From assembly GCA_016806645.1 (NCBI GenBank), contig JACSYO010000916.1:259001-323000 (forward strand): 64,000 bases of DNA, written 5' to 3'. This DNA comes from Ophiodon elongatus (Eukaryota > Chordata > Actinopteri > Perciformes > Hexagrammidae). The position numbers and the translations under genes were made by a program. This document shows positions 34,561 to 46,505 of this stretch, in pieces; within the stretch, counting starts at the first letter, position 1; each line of letters opens with the position of its first letter. The notes beneath the pieces are model-generated. The model was given only the letters and a program-made list of their open reading frames with translations, was not told the origin of the DNA and ran no database searches.

Positions 34561-36767
34561 ATAGCGGAACAAAAATGCTGATTAATTGCACGCTGCAGCA
34601 GTTGATAGATGGTGACCTCTGTTTTGCCTCAGCTGTTGTCATTGTCCCACAGCATGAAGGATGGACACGAGAACACAAACCAGTGATCTTTTTCCCATCC
34701 AGCCCAGTGCCTCTGAGTCTGAATAATTCAATTTGTATCTACCAAAGCTGCATTTGTCATAGCTGGTATGTTCTCTCAGGCTCTTTACCCAGGATGCTTT
34801 GCTCTATACACTTTGATTCACCACGTTCAGTGCAGGTTTCAAGTGAGTAATCCGCACCGGGGAAGCCAGGGTGATGGTATTTCACAGCGCTGAACCATCT
34901 CCATGACAACAAATTTTACCATTCACCACCTCTTCCCGTGTACGTTTGTCCAACCTGGAGGTTTGATTAAACCCTTTTCCAACATCGGACTGCTTGGGTT
35001 TCTTGTCCTTTTATAATTTTAAGCTATGTCGCCATGTTTCCAGATCACAGCAATGTCATGGTCAATTTACAAGCTTCTCCTCGATCTTTCAAGTGATGAA
35101 CATTTGGAAACTAGTTTAGTTCATGACACTGTGGTATGTGGCATTGGTCCATGCTTTATGAATCTCATGGTCTTTATCAGTGGCTGGATTGAGTTTTTGT
35201 GCTGTAATATCTCTACTCTCAGCTCCATGCTCCTAATATACTTCCAGACTGCTGACAGAGGACGGCCTTATTTATATGTACGTCGGGGGATGTGGTAAGC
35301 ATGATGCCGTCTCTTATTTTTGGAGGTTGGAGCGTTTGAGGGTACGTCATAGATTTCTTACAAATTATTACTGGATTTTGCAAAATATTTAGATTTTACA
35401 ATAATCACTACAAAATGTGACGAGGATCAATAGATAGTGTAATAAAGTAACTGGTCATGTAATTTACACATATTTTCTTATTCTTAGGACATAGAATGAG
35501 GTTGTAGGTATCTGCTGTATACTCAGGGATCATGTGGGCATTACTCCACCGTGCCATGCCTTCCTCTTTGTTATTACTCAAGTTGACGGTATGTTTAAAC
35601 CCTAAATAACCAACTGCTGCTGTCAAATAAACAGGAGATTGATGGATGTGACCCGAGTGTGACCCCTATGAGAAGGTCATGATTTAGACCTGCGACAGTT
35701 GGCGGCCATTTATCTGATAAATTTAATAAGCTTAAGCATAATTTCGTTGCTGAAAAGGACCTTAATGGAGAGGGGGGGGGGGGGGCTAGAAAGGCTAGAA
35801 AATATACAGATGTTGAGTTTGATGCCTGCAGATCCCTACAGACTGGATTGTAGTCAACACAAATTATGTTGAGTCCAAGACCAAAACAAGTCTGAATCCA
35901 AAAATGAGTCAAGACTTAAGAACTTGAGTCCTTTCCTAAAACTAAAGCCAGAAAATAAAAAGTAGTGCAGTATATGCAGATGAAAGTGCTGGACTTTAAA
36001 GTAGAAGTTGACAATGTACTGTGCATGTAGATTTACTTGCAAACATTAAACATAAAACCTGAGATTGACCTTTTGAAAATCAAGTTGTTATGGAAACTGC
36101 ATCAAAACACATGAGGAGAAATTGTACAGATTATCTTCAAACCCTAAAGGATTAGAAAATAATGGTGAGTCAGATGCAACACAGTATTCAGATAATCTCA
36201 CCAGAGTTATTGCCACCTGGCTTTCTATCTCTGTGTGTGTACAGACTGTCCTCTCAAGCTCTTCTTTCACATAAACATATATCCATCAGCATTTCCTCTT
36301 TACTTTCTACAGTAGTTATCTATACAGAGTCTGTTCCTGTCCTCATCCGAGTTGATTTATGACTCATATCGAATTTTGAGGCTCTGCACTGCGAGGAGTG
36401 ACGTTGTCCAGGGTTTCGTCCTCCATGGCAAACCGTATTTAGCTTAACATCCTGTCTGTTTTGTTTATTTCCTGAATTCTTGTTGGGGAGAGCTGCGCCA
36501 CAAAGGGTCACTCAAGTTATCAAACCGTAGACGCTCATGATAAAACAAAACACAAGAACAAGGCAAGTACGAGGCTCCCGAGGACTCCAATTCTCCTTGA
36601 TGAGCTTCTAATTAAAGGGCTTGTTACTTAGAGACAGCAGTAATAAGCTGGAAACACAACAGTGATATATCACTGTGAAGTTGTTGTGGCAAATGTGTTA
36701 GCAAAGAGTGTTAATTTACTCATCCAGCATACAAAGAAACATTATCATTTATTTGGGGCCATGTTTC
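34561..36767. other. unique non-coding DNA
   Basis: No gene is supported. A G run lies at about 35771-35785. The 90-105-codon frames in this stretch lack domains. Confidence 0.5.
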
Positions 36768-36985
36768 TGGCCCACCCAATGAGTCCAATATTCACTCTCC
36801 ATTTAGTTCTGTTTTAATCTCCACCAGATCCTGAGAGTATTTGGTTGCTTCGGGAGCGAAATGCTCCACTTTGTCCGCTAGCTTGTTGCTAACTTTGGCT
36901 TTTCACGCTTTGATGCCCAGCTGGTAGTATAGGCGGACAGGTGACACTGAACCAAAACACTAGAGTTTCAGGTCATAAAACCTAA
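36768..36985 (-). repeat. dispersed repeat family B, copy 4 (inverted)
   Basis: The reverse complement matches the family well: gtccaatattcactctcc, tagttctgttttaatctcca, ccagatcctgagagtattt, gaaatgctccactttgtccg, ctagcttgttgctaactttg and a distal part with gaaccaaaacactagagttt. This is the best preserved copy of the 5' half in the window. Confidence 0.7.
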
Positions 36986-37507
36986 GTTGGTTCATAAGTC
37001 TCTATGGGTTCGTTACTACAAGTGACAACTTTAACAATCAACCAATTGTTTGTTTAGAAATATTGAGTAGGGCCGATCGTAAGTCTTAAAATCATAAGCT
37101 AATTTATTAAAAGCACAGTTTTCTTGCCGGCAGGAAGTGATACATGCCAAACCACATAAAGGTGTTGTGTTTTTACAATCGTCCAACTTTTCTTTATGTG
37201 TCCCCTAAGCACTTAGCTTCCACGCTCCTCCGCTGCGGTTTTAAAATGAGATATCCATCCCTGTGTGTTTACACAGCTGCTTCTTTTACGACGAGAGTAT
37301 GCCTAGGAAAATGGACAGGAGGTTGCTGAGGTCCCACCTGGCGGTCAAGCCAATGAACCTGTCACTTGAAGGTTTCAAGGGCCTGCCTCAGGACAAAGTC
37401 CACATCTGCTCGCGTACCTTTAAGACCCCCTCCCTCCCACACACGCGCCTCATCATCAAAACTGCGAGCAACGGGTGGAATGATTACTCCTCCAATGCTT
37501 TTTTCTA
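36986..37507. other. non-coding DNA upstream of a candidate exon
   Basis: No certain gene. A plus-strand frame at 37263-37508 (containing MPRKMDRRLLRSHLAVKPMN) and a minus-strand frame at 37362-37544 overlap. Neither matches a family. Confidence 0.35.
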
Positions 37508-37625
37508 ATGTCTGACGAAAAGAGCGACGCAATATCAAAATCATCCGTGGCGCGCTGTATCAGATGTAGCAAGCTCCATTTCCTGTTTGAAGCAATGGCA
37601 GCGGTTGTGGTGATGTGTCCTCGGG
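37508..37625 (+). CDS. candidate first coding exon with splice donor, unknown product
   Basis: From ATG 37508 the frame reads MSDEKSDAISKSSVARCIRC and continues SKLHFLFEAMAAVVVMCPR. It then reaches tcggg|gtaaga, a good splice donor at 37626. A second in-frame ATG at 37595 has a strong start context (gcaATGG). Unspliced, the frame stops right after the donor (GGG TAA). There is a CxxC pair. The region has several CpGs and an ETS-like tttcctg just before the second ATG. No matching protein or second exon is known to me. Confidence 0.28.
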
Positions 37626-39948
37626 GTAAGACTTTTTTATGTCGTATGGTGCCTTAACACCAATTGTAAGTCTTATATAGTCGGAATTATTGGCCCTTAC
37701 AACAACTGCTGCAGCTGCCTTTAGAGCCTAACTATGGATTATTTCTGTCACTCATTCACTTTTATAGCATTGGCGATCAAAATGAAGCAATATGAAAGTG
37801 TGTTTAGAAGAACAGATAGCTGTGATCCGACTGGAGGAGTGCATTCTACAGCTCTACAAGGGGTAGTTGTCTTTTATGGCCTGTAGAGTAGCTGTGTATA
37901 CAGCTTGGTTAATTGAGAAAACAGCTCAGTAGTGTCTTATGGTGAGATTTAGTACCTTAGTTTTAGATTTAAAGCCTCAGCATTGGTCTCCGTTTGAGAT
38001 AGGGCTGGGTGATTTGAGAAAAAGATGTAATTGCAATTTATATTTAATTAATTTTATGTACTAAGCTAAAAGTTTGTATTTGTGGTCTACAGTTTTACGA
38101 CCGAGATCAGTTTAAAGGGTTCTACATGTAGCGTAAATGTACGTAACTGAGATTAAGTTTCACATAAATAGATAAGTCACCCGATCAAGCAAATCAGAGC
38201 ATTTCTGCACATCAGTTTCCACACAGTTTCCCAATTTTTCAAGTGAGAGTTGCTACGTGACGTTTCTCGCTGTTGCAGAGAGCCTGGTGCTGCTGATGCT
38301 ACACTACGTCTGAATAGGCCATTTATCTTAGATGATGATTGGTGTCCCATTTAAATGAGCATTAAGGCGTGAGTTTTGCTCAGAGACTCGGGGGTGGGAG
38401 ATGGATGACACCCTGGAGGTGGCTGAACACTGCTCCGCCTGCCTGGATTTGTCAATATGAAGGAACCTGTCAAACCGAATCAATAGGGGGGAGGAGGGAT
38501 TGCTCTCGCCAAACAATTATAGCTCCCTAATTGATAAATTCCCTATTTTTCACTCCAAATGTCAGCATAAGATTTATTTACACATTATGGTCAATCGTTC
38601 CTTTGGTATGTAAACAATTAACAAATTGCAGCATCTCATTATTGCACAAAAACAAAATGGCCTCATTTTACTGTGCAAAAGTTTGCTTTTCTAGGATTTT
38701 CTCAACTGCGACTTACTCTTAATAAGGACTTTTAATGTACAGTATGACGCAGACAGTAGAGTGCAGATAGAATAGAAAATGATCAAGGACTGGTTAAGAA
38801 GGCATACTGAATTTTTAATTATATGCTTATGTAAAAGTTAAAAGTAGCACATCTGACGTTTCAACAGCCAGTGACTTTATTTATAATTCATCCTTTGCAA
38901 CGAAGAGAGAACATAAAGTTGAAAAAGTGATCTTGGTACTAAACTGCATTTCCAGAGTAGAGCCAGCAGCAGTACTAAAGTACTTTACAAATAGCACAAT
39001 GTGCCATCGTTTTGCACTCGGGTTCGGGTACCTGTATGCTGTCCGTTGATGGTTTGGGACATTCACAGTTCATTTCTCACTAGCTGTAGAGCTAACTTGT
39101 GTCCGTGTCATTGTTCTCATTGCTACTAACTCCCATTTTTCACTTCAACATACGTCATGTTGGTTTGCTATAGCCAGCAAGAGGGCTTTTTAAGGATGCA
39201 ATGACGAGTTTTGTGTATAAATTCAGCTCCAACAGTAATTTTGCTGGTTTCCCTCAAGTTGCTTTATTTTTTAATTCCGAAATGTTAATTTAAATAAGCT
39301 CTCATAACATTGGAGCAATGAGTTTTCAACCCTCCCTGCTGCTGCTAGCGCATCCTTGATTGCTTAAAAACGGGCAACGCGCCATCATACTGTTAGTTTT
39401 GTTATAACAGCTGTTGGTTTTTAGGTTTAAATCTGAAGAGACGCTGCACTAGGGATTGTAGCATCAGTAATGAAGGCATGAAATACCGATGGTTAGGGCT
39501 CGCTCACACAAGACCAAACATATCTTTGATCACAATTTATTGTTTCAGAACCGATCAGTCTTATTCCATATCAAGAAAAAGAGGCGCCTGCAGTTGATGG
39601 ATGCACTACTCTGGCCCTTTGGCTCACAAGATGAACATGAAGTGTGAAGAAATGAAGTGATTTCATACAAAGCTTGGTCGCAAATCAGGGAACACTAACT
39701 TTATTATTAGTCTTATTCATTTGGCCCAGAAAGAACAAGGAAAAACTTTGATCTGCGTTCAGCACATGTGGAAGCCATCTCCCACATTCCAGCGAGGCTA
39801 AAGAATGTTTTAAGAAGCCGTTTAAATAGCCTCATTTCTGGCCACGGTGAATAGAGTTTCAAAGACTGTAAAGATTCAGTTACTGTTAATACGGGTCTTC
39901 CACAGGAGTGAAACACAGGTCATTGGAGGAAGAGAGTGAGCAAGAGAT

Positions 39949-39951
<3 letters not shown>
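37626..39951. other. unique non-coding DNA
   Basis: No gene is supported. The part 38330-38520 is repeat-free and may be conserved. Minus-strand frames of about 60 codons have no domain. Confidence 0.5.
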
Positions 39952-40043
<92 letters not shown>

Positions 40044-40066
40044 GAGAGGAAGAGAGAGAGAGAGAG
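39952..40066. repeat. (GA)n microsatellite
   Basis: About 115 bases of GA repeat with two short interruptions. It creates the Arg/Glu-repeat frames. Confidence 0.95.
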
Positions 40067-40994
40067 ATTAATGGAAGCTGGGGTAAAAAAAGAGAGGGGA
40101 TATTGTGTGTATGTGTGTGCCGGAGATAAAGTGTTGCACTTGCTATGAGTACATTAATATTACCGTGCCAAAATGATAAATACTGTAAATGCTGTACTCA
40201 ACTGGAAAAATGTAATTCCAGTCCTTCACACATAGATGAATGGGCGCCTGTGTTAGATGATGCAGAATAAAAAAGTAAATAAGTGAGATGAAGTTCAACA
40301 CGAGGTAAATAGAAGTTCACAGAAATATCCCGCTGTTCCACAACTGGGATTTCTTTTCTCCAATCCCTCAGAGGTGTTCTTAGAAATTTATTCACTGTAT
40401 TTATGAGCGTCCTCACCCGGGCACATTTTCTCACTTTATACATCGAGGACTTGGAGGTTTAAAAAAAGAGGGGAAAAAAAATGCTGAAAAAAAACGGGAA
40501 AAAAACAACAGCAACACTATAAACAAAGGGAACAGTTTCTTATTTAGACGTCTCACAAAGCTCTGTGCAAATATTCACTGTAGACTTGCTATTGAATTAT
40601 CTTAGAAATGTCTTGCCTGAAATGGGCAAATGCTAAAGAGAGAAAACATGAGAAAACACCCCGAAGCAGCACGATTGTTATGTTTTGATAAGTTAAGCAA
40701 GTCTTCATAGGAAATCATTTTTTACTTGGCTTAGAACAATATATTTGATACAGATAGAAAAAAAAGCGAACTTTTTTCCCGACATGGAGCCAGACACTTA
40801 TAATTTAATACAAAAAAACTCACAAAACAAAGTATATTCATCTTGTTTTTATGCCGAATCCCATTAAAACCAACAGTGGCATAAGTGGTTGCCAGACTGG
40901 CCTTGAATGAATGGCCAGAGTACTTGGGCCGAAGCACTCCCAGCTGGAACTGATGATCCCCAAAACATACCAATGCAATGATTATACCTGTGTC
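40067..40994. other. unique non-coding DNA
   Basis: No gene or repeat is recognised. Confidence 0.5.
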
Positions 40995-41081
40995 CTCGTA
41001 TTGTATTGTATTTTATATGTTGTTGTTGTATTTGTGTTTGTTGCTATATGGACTCATGAGTCTGAAATAAAATTAATTGAA
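40995..41081 (+). mobile_element. possible retroposon 3' tail
   Basis: The string ttgctatatggactcatgag / tctgaaataaaattaattga resembles 3' ends of fish LINE copies that finish with ataaaattgaattg. It is short and mutated. Confidence 0.35.
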
Positions 41082-42835
41082 TACCCAAATCTGGCAGCCT
41101 TGTAAGCAAGGACTGGTTCTTGTGTGCCTAAATGTGAGTTTGCTTGTTACCTGTATACAGAAGGTCTCCTTTAGTCCTTTTGCTTTGATATCAATATTGC
41201 TTCTATTTTCGTTTTGTAATAATTTTGGCCTTTGATAGTTATCGTAAACACATACAGGAATCATGGGTAAGCAACCAAATTACCCCTGTTATTGTCAAAA
41301 TGGGTACCAGGATACCCACGGCTCTTTACTGTTGTTCATCGGTCTTTGGCCTGAGCTTAAAATGGTCCGTTTTTACATTGGAAATACAAAATAATCTTAA
41401 CTCAAGTTCTGGTCATTAGCTTTTTCCTGGCGTTCAACAACATCTCATAGTTTTCATTATTGACAGAGTTTGGACAGACTTTTGTCGAAACTCTCATCTT
41501 GACCAGGGGATGAGATTGAAAGCTACGGAACGAGGTGGTAAGTGTTTGTGTGTGAATACTAATGCACATTTGTGTCATGCTCGGGGTTACGTAATACCTG
41601 TAGGCCGATGCCTCGATGCCAATGCAGACTTTACATCATACGTGACCCTCAACAAGATAAAGCTTCCTGCCGTCTCCCCACCGTCAACTATCTACGAAGG
41701 CCAACATTTCTTTATAAAAAAACTCAACAGCAATATTTTCTTTCTGACCTCTAGATCAAACTGTCTGCAGTTTTGAGTGGGACTATTTCTTTGGTAGAAA
41801 GTAGTACAGATGAAAACTGTTCACAATGAAGTATTATGAGCTGCTTTTGAATTTCTACATTGAATTTAAATGTAATTGATCAATGCTGCGAGCACCACAA
41901 ATTAAATTCCACTCCTCCATTTTACTGAGGTGAATGTCGAAACTTCAAAGTCAGATATCTCCAAATGTTTTTTTTTTTTTTTTAAATCTTTTTCTAAACT
42001 GACTCTAAAATAATAGCAGATAATCCTCTGAGCACTTTCTGTTTTAAGTGGCTGAAAAATAAAATAACTGGACCCACTTCATTATATTTTTCGCTGCCAG
42101 TAACGGAAATTGCACAGCATGCAGTATTTACTGAGATATTTGTGTTTTTTATTTTTTTATATACACTCACAGACTCGCTTTTATGCTGTCAAATGTCACT
42201 ATGTTAGAACCCTCCCCAACCCCACCTTCATCTCTCCCATGTTGCCACGCCCACTCACAGCCCATCACGTCTGCAGAATGATCCCATCCCCGCGCTCGCC
42301 TACGACACTCGGCTAATGCGTTGACTCCATGACACCTTAAATCTGACACTAATGACTAACGCCATCCTCGGCAGCGGTTAATGACTTCAGTCGTCAGAGC
42401 CGTGGATTAGGCCACGCAGACATACCCCGAATGAGTTGTACATTTTGTGTATAAATATGCGCTGTGAGGAATATTAGCTGCTCTCAGCACTGTCGTTCTG
42501 ATTTCATAAAAAAAAAAAAAGGTAATGAATTGTTAATGGCATGATTACTCTGAAAATAGAATAACTGTGGAAAATGGTCCTGGCGTTATGGCTCCCATTG
42601 CTTCCTTTCCCCTCATGAGATGAAAGGTTATTCATTATGTGTCAATACTTCCACAGTTCATTTGTCTAGTTGTGATCGAATGGAGAATCTCATTACAGAA
42701 TATGAGACCCAATTATTCCGTCTTTGTGGGCCTCTCAGGTCACTTATCATGGTTTACAAGTGTTCCCCCCCCTTTTGTCAAAGATGTTTTTTTGGACGTC
42801 TTAGCACAGGGGGAAAACACAATATTGACTTTTGG

Positions 42836-42838
<3 letters not shown>
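41082..42838. other. unique non-coding DNA, possible conserved element
   Basis: No gene is supported. A donor-like ggtg|gtaagt lies at 41537 inside an 88-codon frame (41510-41776) without domains. A poly-T tract is at about 41970-41984. The part 42330-42500 is repeat-free and enhancer-like in texture. Confidence 0.4.
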
Positions 42839-42882
<44 letters not shown>

Positions 42883-42920
42883 ACCTACCTACCTACCTAC
42901 CTACATACACACACACACAT
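42839..42920. repeat. compound (AT)n(CTAC)n(CA)n microsatellite
   Basis: Three adjoining simple repeats: AT to about 42879, CTAC units to about 42904 and CA to 42920. Confidence 0.95.
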
Positions 42921-43082
42921 TTGTACAGTAAGCTACATAAAATACTTGTTAGTTGATTTTTTTTTTTTTCATGGGATTTGTTGACAAATCCTTTAATACT
43001 CGATTCTTTAAAATGTTTTTTCGACACCAGAATTGTCACGTTTAAAGACATCTTTGTGGCTACTTGTGTCAAAAAATATCAG

Positions 43083-43145
43083 TATGCCGCCTTAAACCCT
43101 TCACTGGTCAGACCCAGTCGAGTACCCTCCAGCTCCGCTCCACCG
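43083..43145 (+). CDS. weak candidate 63-nt in-frame exon, unknown product
   Basis: Between atatcag (acceptor AG at 43081-43082) and ccg|gtaagc (donor at 43146) lie exactly 21 codons, starting YAALNPSLVR and ending SSSAPP, Ser/Pro-rich with C-rich third positions. The acceptor lacks a good pyrimidine tract, which argues against it. Confidence 0.15.
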
Positions 43146-43516
43146 GTAAGCCGTCTCAATGAGCCGTAATGGAAGTGAAGCTGAGAGGCTGACAGCAGAA
43201 TGCTCACCTGAGCCTCCATTTGTCAGCAGCGTCTTAATATTTCAGAGCCTTCCTCAAACAGCCATCCCCAGCAGTTTCTGCGGGTTTCTCACTGCAGGCA
43301 GCTCCAGCATGGGCTTACTGGGCTTTAATTAGAGGAGGAGGGCCCTTATCACAGGAGCAGCCGCAGCAGCAGCAGCACCGAACGCCAGGATCCTACTCTG
43401 AATGTTTTATCAGACTCTGAGCTGCTGGGGAGCTCTTGACTAGAGGTGTCAAACAGAATGTGGAAAAGTCCCGAGGCACTGTGTATATCAGCACTGGAAG
43501 ATGTTTGTATTGGGGG

Positions 43517-43520
<4 letters not shown>
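43146..43520. other. non-coding DNA
   Basis: No gene is supported. Repeat-free DNA with gggctttaattagagg near 43320 and a short CAG-rich stretch (about 43361-43377). Confidence 0.4.

Positions 43521-43557
<37 letters not shown>
43521..43557. repeat. (GT)n microsatellite
   Basis: A pure GT repeat. Confidence 0.95.
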
Positions 43558-43558
<1 letters not shown>

Positions 43559-43739
43559 AGTTGGGGGGGTTCTAGGAAGTCTGTTTTGGGCTGGCATTCG
43601 TCCAATTGCACACTTGCATTATGTACATGTTTGCCCATGTTTGAGTGTGGGTGCATGTATCAGTAAAATAGTCTTTACGAACCGTGCTGCATTTTTCAAT
43701 TTGGAGCCCCACACTGCTCCAAAAGAAAATGTTCATCTT

Positions 43740-44050
43740 TCAAAATAGAAATGGAAACTTATTTGCATGTGCGCTTTGTCCATTTCCAGACAGGAGGCGT
43801 GCCGCCGCTTAAATATGACCAGAAAGTGGCGTATGGACATTTTTTATTTTTTTCCCCTGTCTCACGAGTTTGCAATTGGATTGAGACAACAGCTATTACA
43901 TATTTATCCATTTTAATTTATAATGGCGCTAGCTACGAGTCTATCACTGGCTTGTATTTTATGGGAAAGATTACAGGCAAAGGAGGGTTGAATCAATTAT
44001 TTAGGCTAAAATGAAAAGTACAAAGGAGCCATATCGCTGCCTGCAGCGAG
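43740..44050. promoter_or_regulatory. candidate conserved non-coding element
   Basis: A repeat-free block with an exact octamer ATTTGCAT (43761-43768), a CTTTGT SOX-type core just after it, ccagacagg, tttaatttataatggcgc and aatcaattatttaggctaaa. The 87-codon frame across it has no domain. Dense AT-core motifs suggest a developmental enhancer. This is inferred by eye. Confidence 0.3.
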
Positions 44051-44487
44051 CTTGGGAAATTAGGTCAGTTTCATAATATTCTAGTGGGATCTAAGCTCTG
44101 CAGCTGCTGCACTGAAGGAGCGCTCGGAAACAGAGATGGTTGGGGCTGACGAAAATCCACTGCTCAGCTATAAAAATCATTTAGATCGATAAGATATGTG
44201 CTCAGCCTCAGACATTCCATGTGGCTCGTTTGGATCATTATCAGTTTTCTGCAGACATGAACGGTATCTTATGCAGAAATACATGAACAAATAACAGAAA
44301 TGCTTTAGAATTGCAGGTCATCGCAGCTGAAATTGATTTGTTTTACTGGGATCTGACTACCTCCTGATGATGATTCTGATCCGGAGAATCAAACCTGTGA
44401 ATGAACGCTCACTTGTTTGGTGTTATTTGAAATTCAAACTACAATTTGGACGTGGGATTCAGAATAGTTTGTCTTTTTCTGTTTTTA
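44051..44487. other. unique non-coding DNA
   Basis: No gene or repeat is recognised. Confidence 0.45.
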
Positions 44488-44600
44488 GGATGTTGCACTT
44501 TACTATTGTCATGTTACTTTATACATCTAACTACCTTTCAGAGAGAGATATTGTACTTTTACTACATTTATTCAACAGCATATGTTACTTTGCATAGGCA
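44488..44600. repeat. dispersed repeat family C, copy 2 (partial)
   Basis: Contains tgttactttatacatctaac, tcagagagagatattgtact, tttactacatttattcaaca and gcatatgttactttgcata. This matches the part of the family rich in TACTTT, in the opposite sense to copy 1. Confidence 0.55.
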
Positions 44601-45183
44601 ATAGAGTAAGTGGAGCAAATGTATCCCCATTGTTCAAGAAGTGGGAGCAGAGTTATAATTTACCCACCCTACTTTGTCTTTTTATAATAAACTTATCATA
44701 CAGTTCCTGCCATCAGGTGATTACATCTGAGCAGCTTACATCAATGAACATTTTACTGTTTTCAGCAACTAAAAAAAAGTAATTAAAAAACCCACATTTT
44801 CAGAAAACCCTTTGATCTGGTTCAGGTGAACCGGTCGCTGATTTACCACAGCATAGAGAGAGTGCAAAGCGTCATACGCTGAAAACCACTCCCACCAGAG
44901 GGAGAAACCATCTGCAGGTCTACCACGCGTGCAATTGATACCTAGAATGGTTGTGGCAGGAATGATTCCCCAGATTTCAGCTGATCGAGAAGAAGCCTGA
45001 GAACCAGTTCCCAACCACAAAATATTTACTAAGAGAAACGAATCTCACAATTATCGTCAGAATGCAAAAAAAATATACTTTCTTAAATAATAGTGAAAAT
45101 GCCTCTTAGTATTTTAGTACAACACAGGAAAATGTGTATGAAGAGGGTGTGGATGAAAATAAACCAAGATCAGAGATCTGCCC
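44601..45183. other. non-coding DNA
   Basis: No gene is supported. The 83-codon minus-strand frame 44769-45020 has no recognised domain. Confidence 0.45.
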
Positions 45184-45240
45184 AGTAAGATAAGATAAGA
45201 TAAGGAGATAAGGAGATAAGGAGATAAGGAGATAAGATTA
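45184..45240. repeat. (GATAA)n / (GGAGATAA)n tandem repeat
   Basis: GATAA units followed by GGAGATAA units. It could be the expanded tail of an inverted retroposon copy, but no body is visible. Confidence 0.85.
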
Positions 45241-45446
45241 AGATAGCAAAGAAGTCTCATGAGCCTAATGATCAGAGTTTCTGGCTTACAGTATCTGCTA
45301 AAATTAGGTTTAAGTCAAGGAAGAATCAGGATGCCCTGAATATCACCACCTCTCTTAAACTGTAAAAGAAAAAGGGGCGTCGTCACACCCTGATTGACAT
45401 GTATCAAAGAACGGCAGACTGCTACAGGATGAAGGGACTGGATAGC

Positions 45447-45517
45447 TGTTAGCAAGCTACAGTGTTAGCTTTGTGTTAGCAAGCTACAGTGTTAGCTTTG
45501 TGTTAGCATGCTACAGT
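45447..45517. repeat. 27-bp tandem repeat, 2.7 copies
   Basis: Units start at 45447, 45474 and 45501 (tgttagcaagctacagtgtt then agctttg). The first two are identical and the third is partial with one change. Confidence 0.95.
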
Positions 45518-45644
45518 AGTTATCTAAGGCACTTGCAACCATGCTTAGCTTTCTGATTAATACGCATGTTTTCTTTAAAGTATAATCAGTTGAAAATAAG
45601 AATTGTGTTCTCATTACCTTAGAATAAGGAGTTTATATCTGCAT

Positions 45645-45765
45645 ACAGAGTGTGAGACGCACCAGGCTTTTAACGAACTCCAATGTGAACTCATCCACGT
45701 CATCATTAGACCGCCAGAGCAACTGACGTAGTATAAAGAGCAATAAAGTGTGGGTGGGACTTAAT
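45645..45765 (+). repeat. dispersed repeat family A, copy 5 (5' block only)
   Basis: Matches the 5' block of copy 3: gagacgcaccaggcttt, ctccaatgtgaactcatcca, cgtcatcattagaccgccag, agcaactgacgtagtataaa and gag. The later blocks are absent. Confidence 0.6.
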
Positions 45766-46184
45766 TGCGCTCCGTCTCCATGCTTCGATTGTAAATCACA
45801 TTCCACACAGACTGTTTCAAAGGAAACATGCCATTTAGCTTCACTGGGACCATGGACTGATAATAGAACAAAGGCAAAGACAGGCACTCTGACTCCAGGT
45901 GAACTTTAAATCAGTAAAAAGAAGGATTGTTCTGTCGCCAAAAGGGCCGAACCAATTTGGGGGTCAACGTTTGCTAACTTTGCCCCTAATGTTAGCTCGC
46001 CGATTGAATCTGTCTGTGGAGATGGGACGTTCATGAAAAAGCCGAATCAAAGAGTTTAGTGCAACTTGTCTATTAATATATTATTCTAATGTCTGCTTCT
46101 TAACATAATTCAAGAGGTCAGGTGGTGTAGAAATGCAGGATATTTGTTTTAAATTTCGTATAATTTTGTATAAAGATTTTACAA
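45766..46184. other. non-coding DNA
   Basis: No gene is supported. The minus-strand frame 45633-45887 overlaps the repeat copy. Confidence 0.45.
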
Positions 46185-46505
46185 TCACATTACTATCAAC
46201 ATGACATATGGTGGATTGCCAAAGATTAAACTACAAATAAGTATATAAATTAGCTTGAAATGACATTCAACAAACGAGAAAATGAACTTGCTAGTAATCC
46301 GCCAGTAAAAAATATCCAATAATAAAATAAATAACATGCATAACATAATATAGGACATAATATACAGTGAAAGACTATCTAGCATCTTTTCTGCATAATT
46401 AGTTTTTACTTTCTCTGAGCATAATTTTTTTGATAACACTTGTGTACTTTTGCTAAACTACAATTTTACAGCCTTGCTAAATCCTGCACTAGTTGCCTCA
46501 TGTAG
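46185..46505 (+). repeat. dispersed repeat family C, copy 3
   Basis: A very diverged long copy. A/T-rich text with ccagtaaaaaatatccaata, then ttctgcataattagttttta, gataacacttgtgtactttt and ttgctaaatcctgcactagt, in the same order as copy 1. The 84-codon minus-strand frame across it is an artefact. Confidence 0.5.

Noticed and set aside
39908..40148. Arg/Glu-repeat frames
   Set aside because: They are translations of the (GA)n microsatellite.
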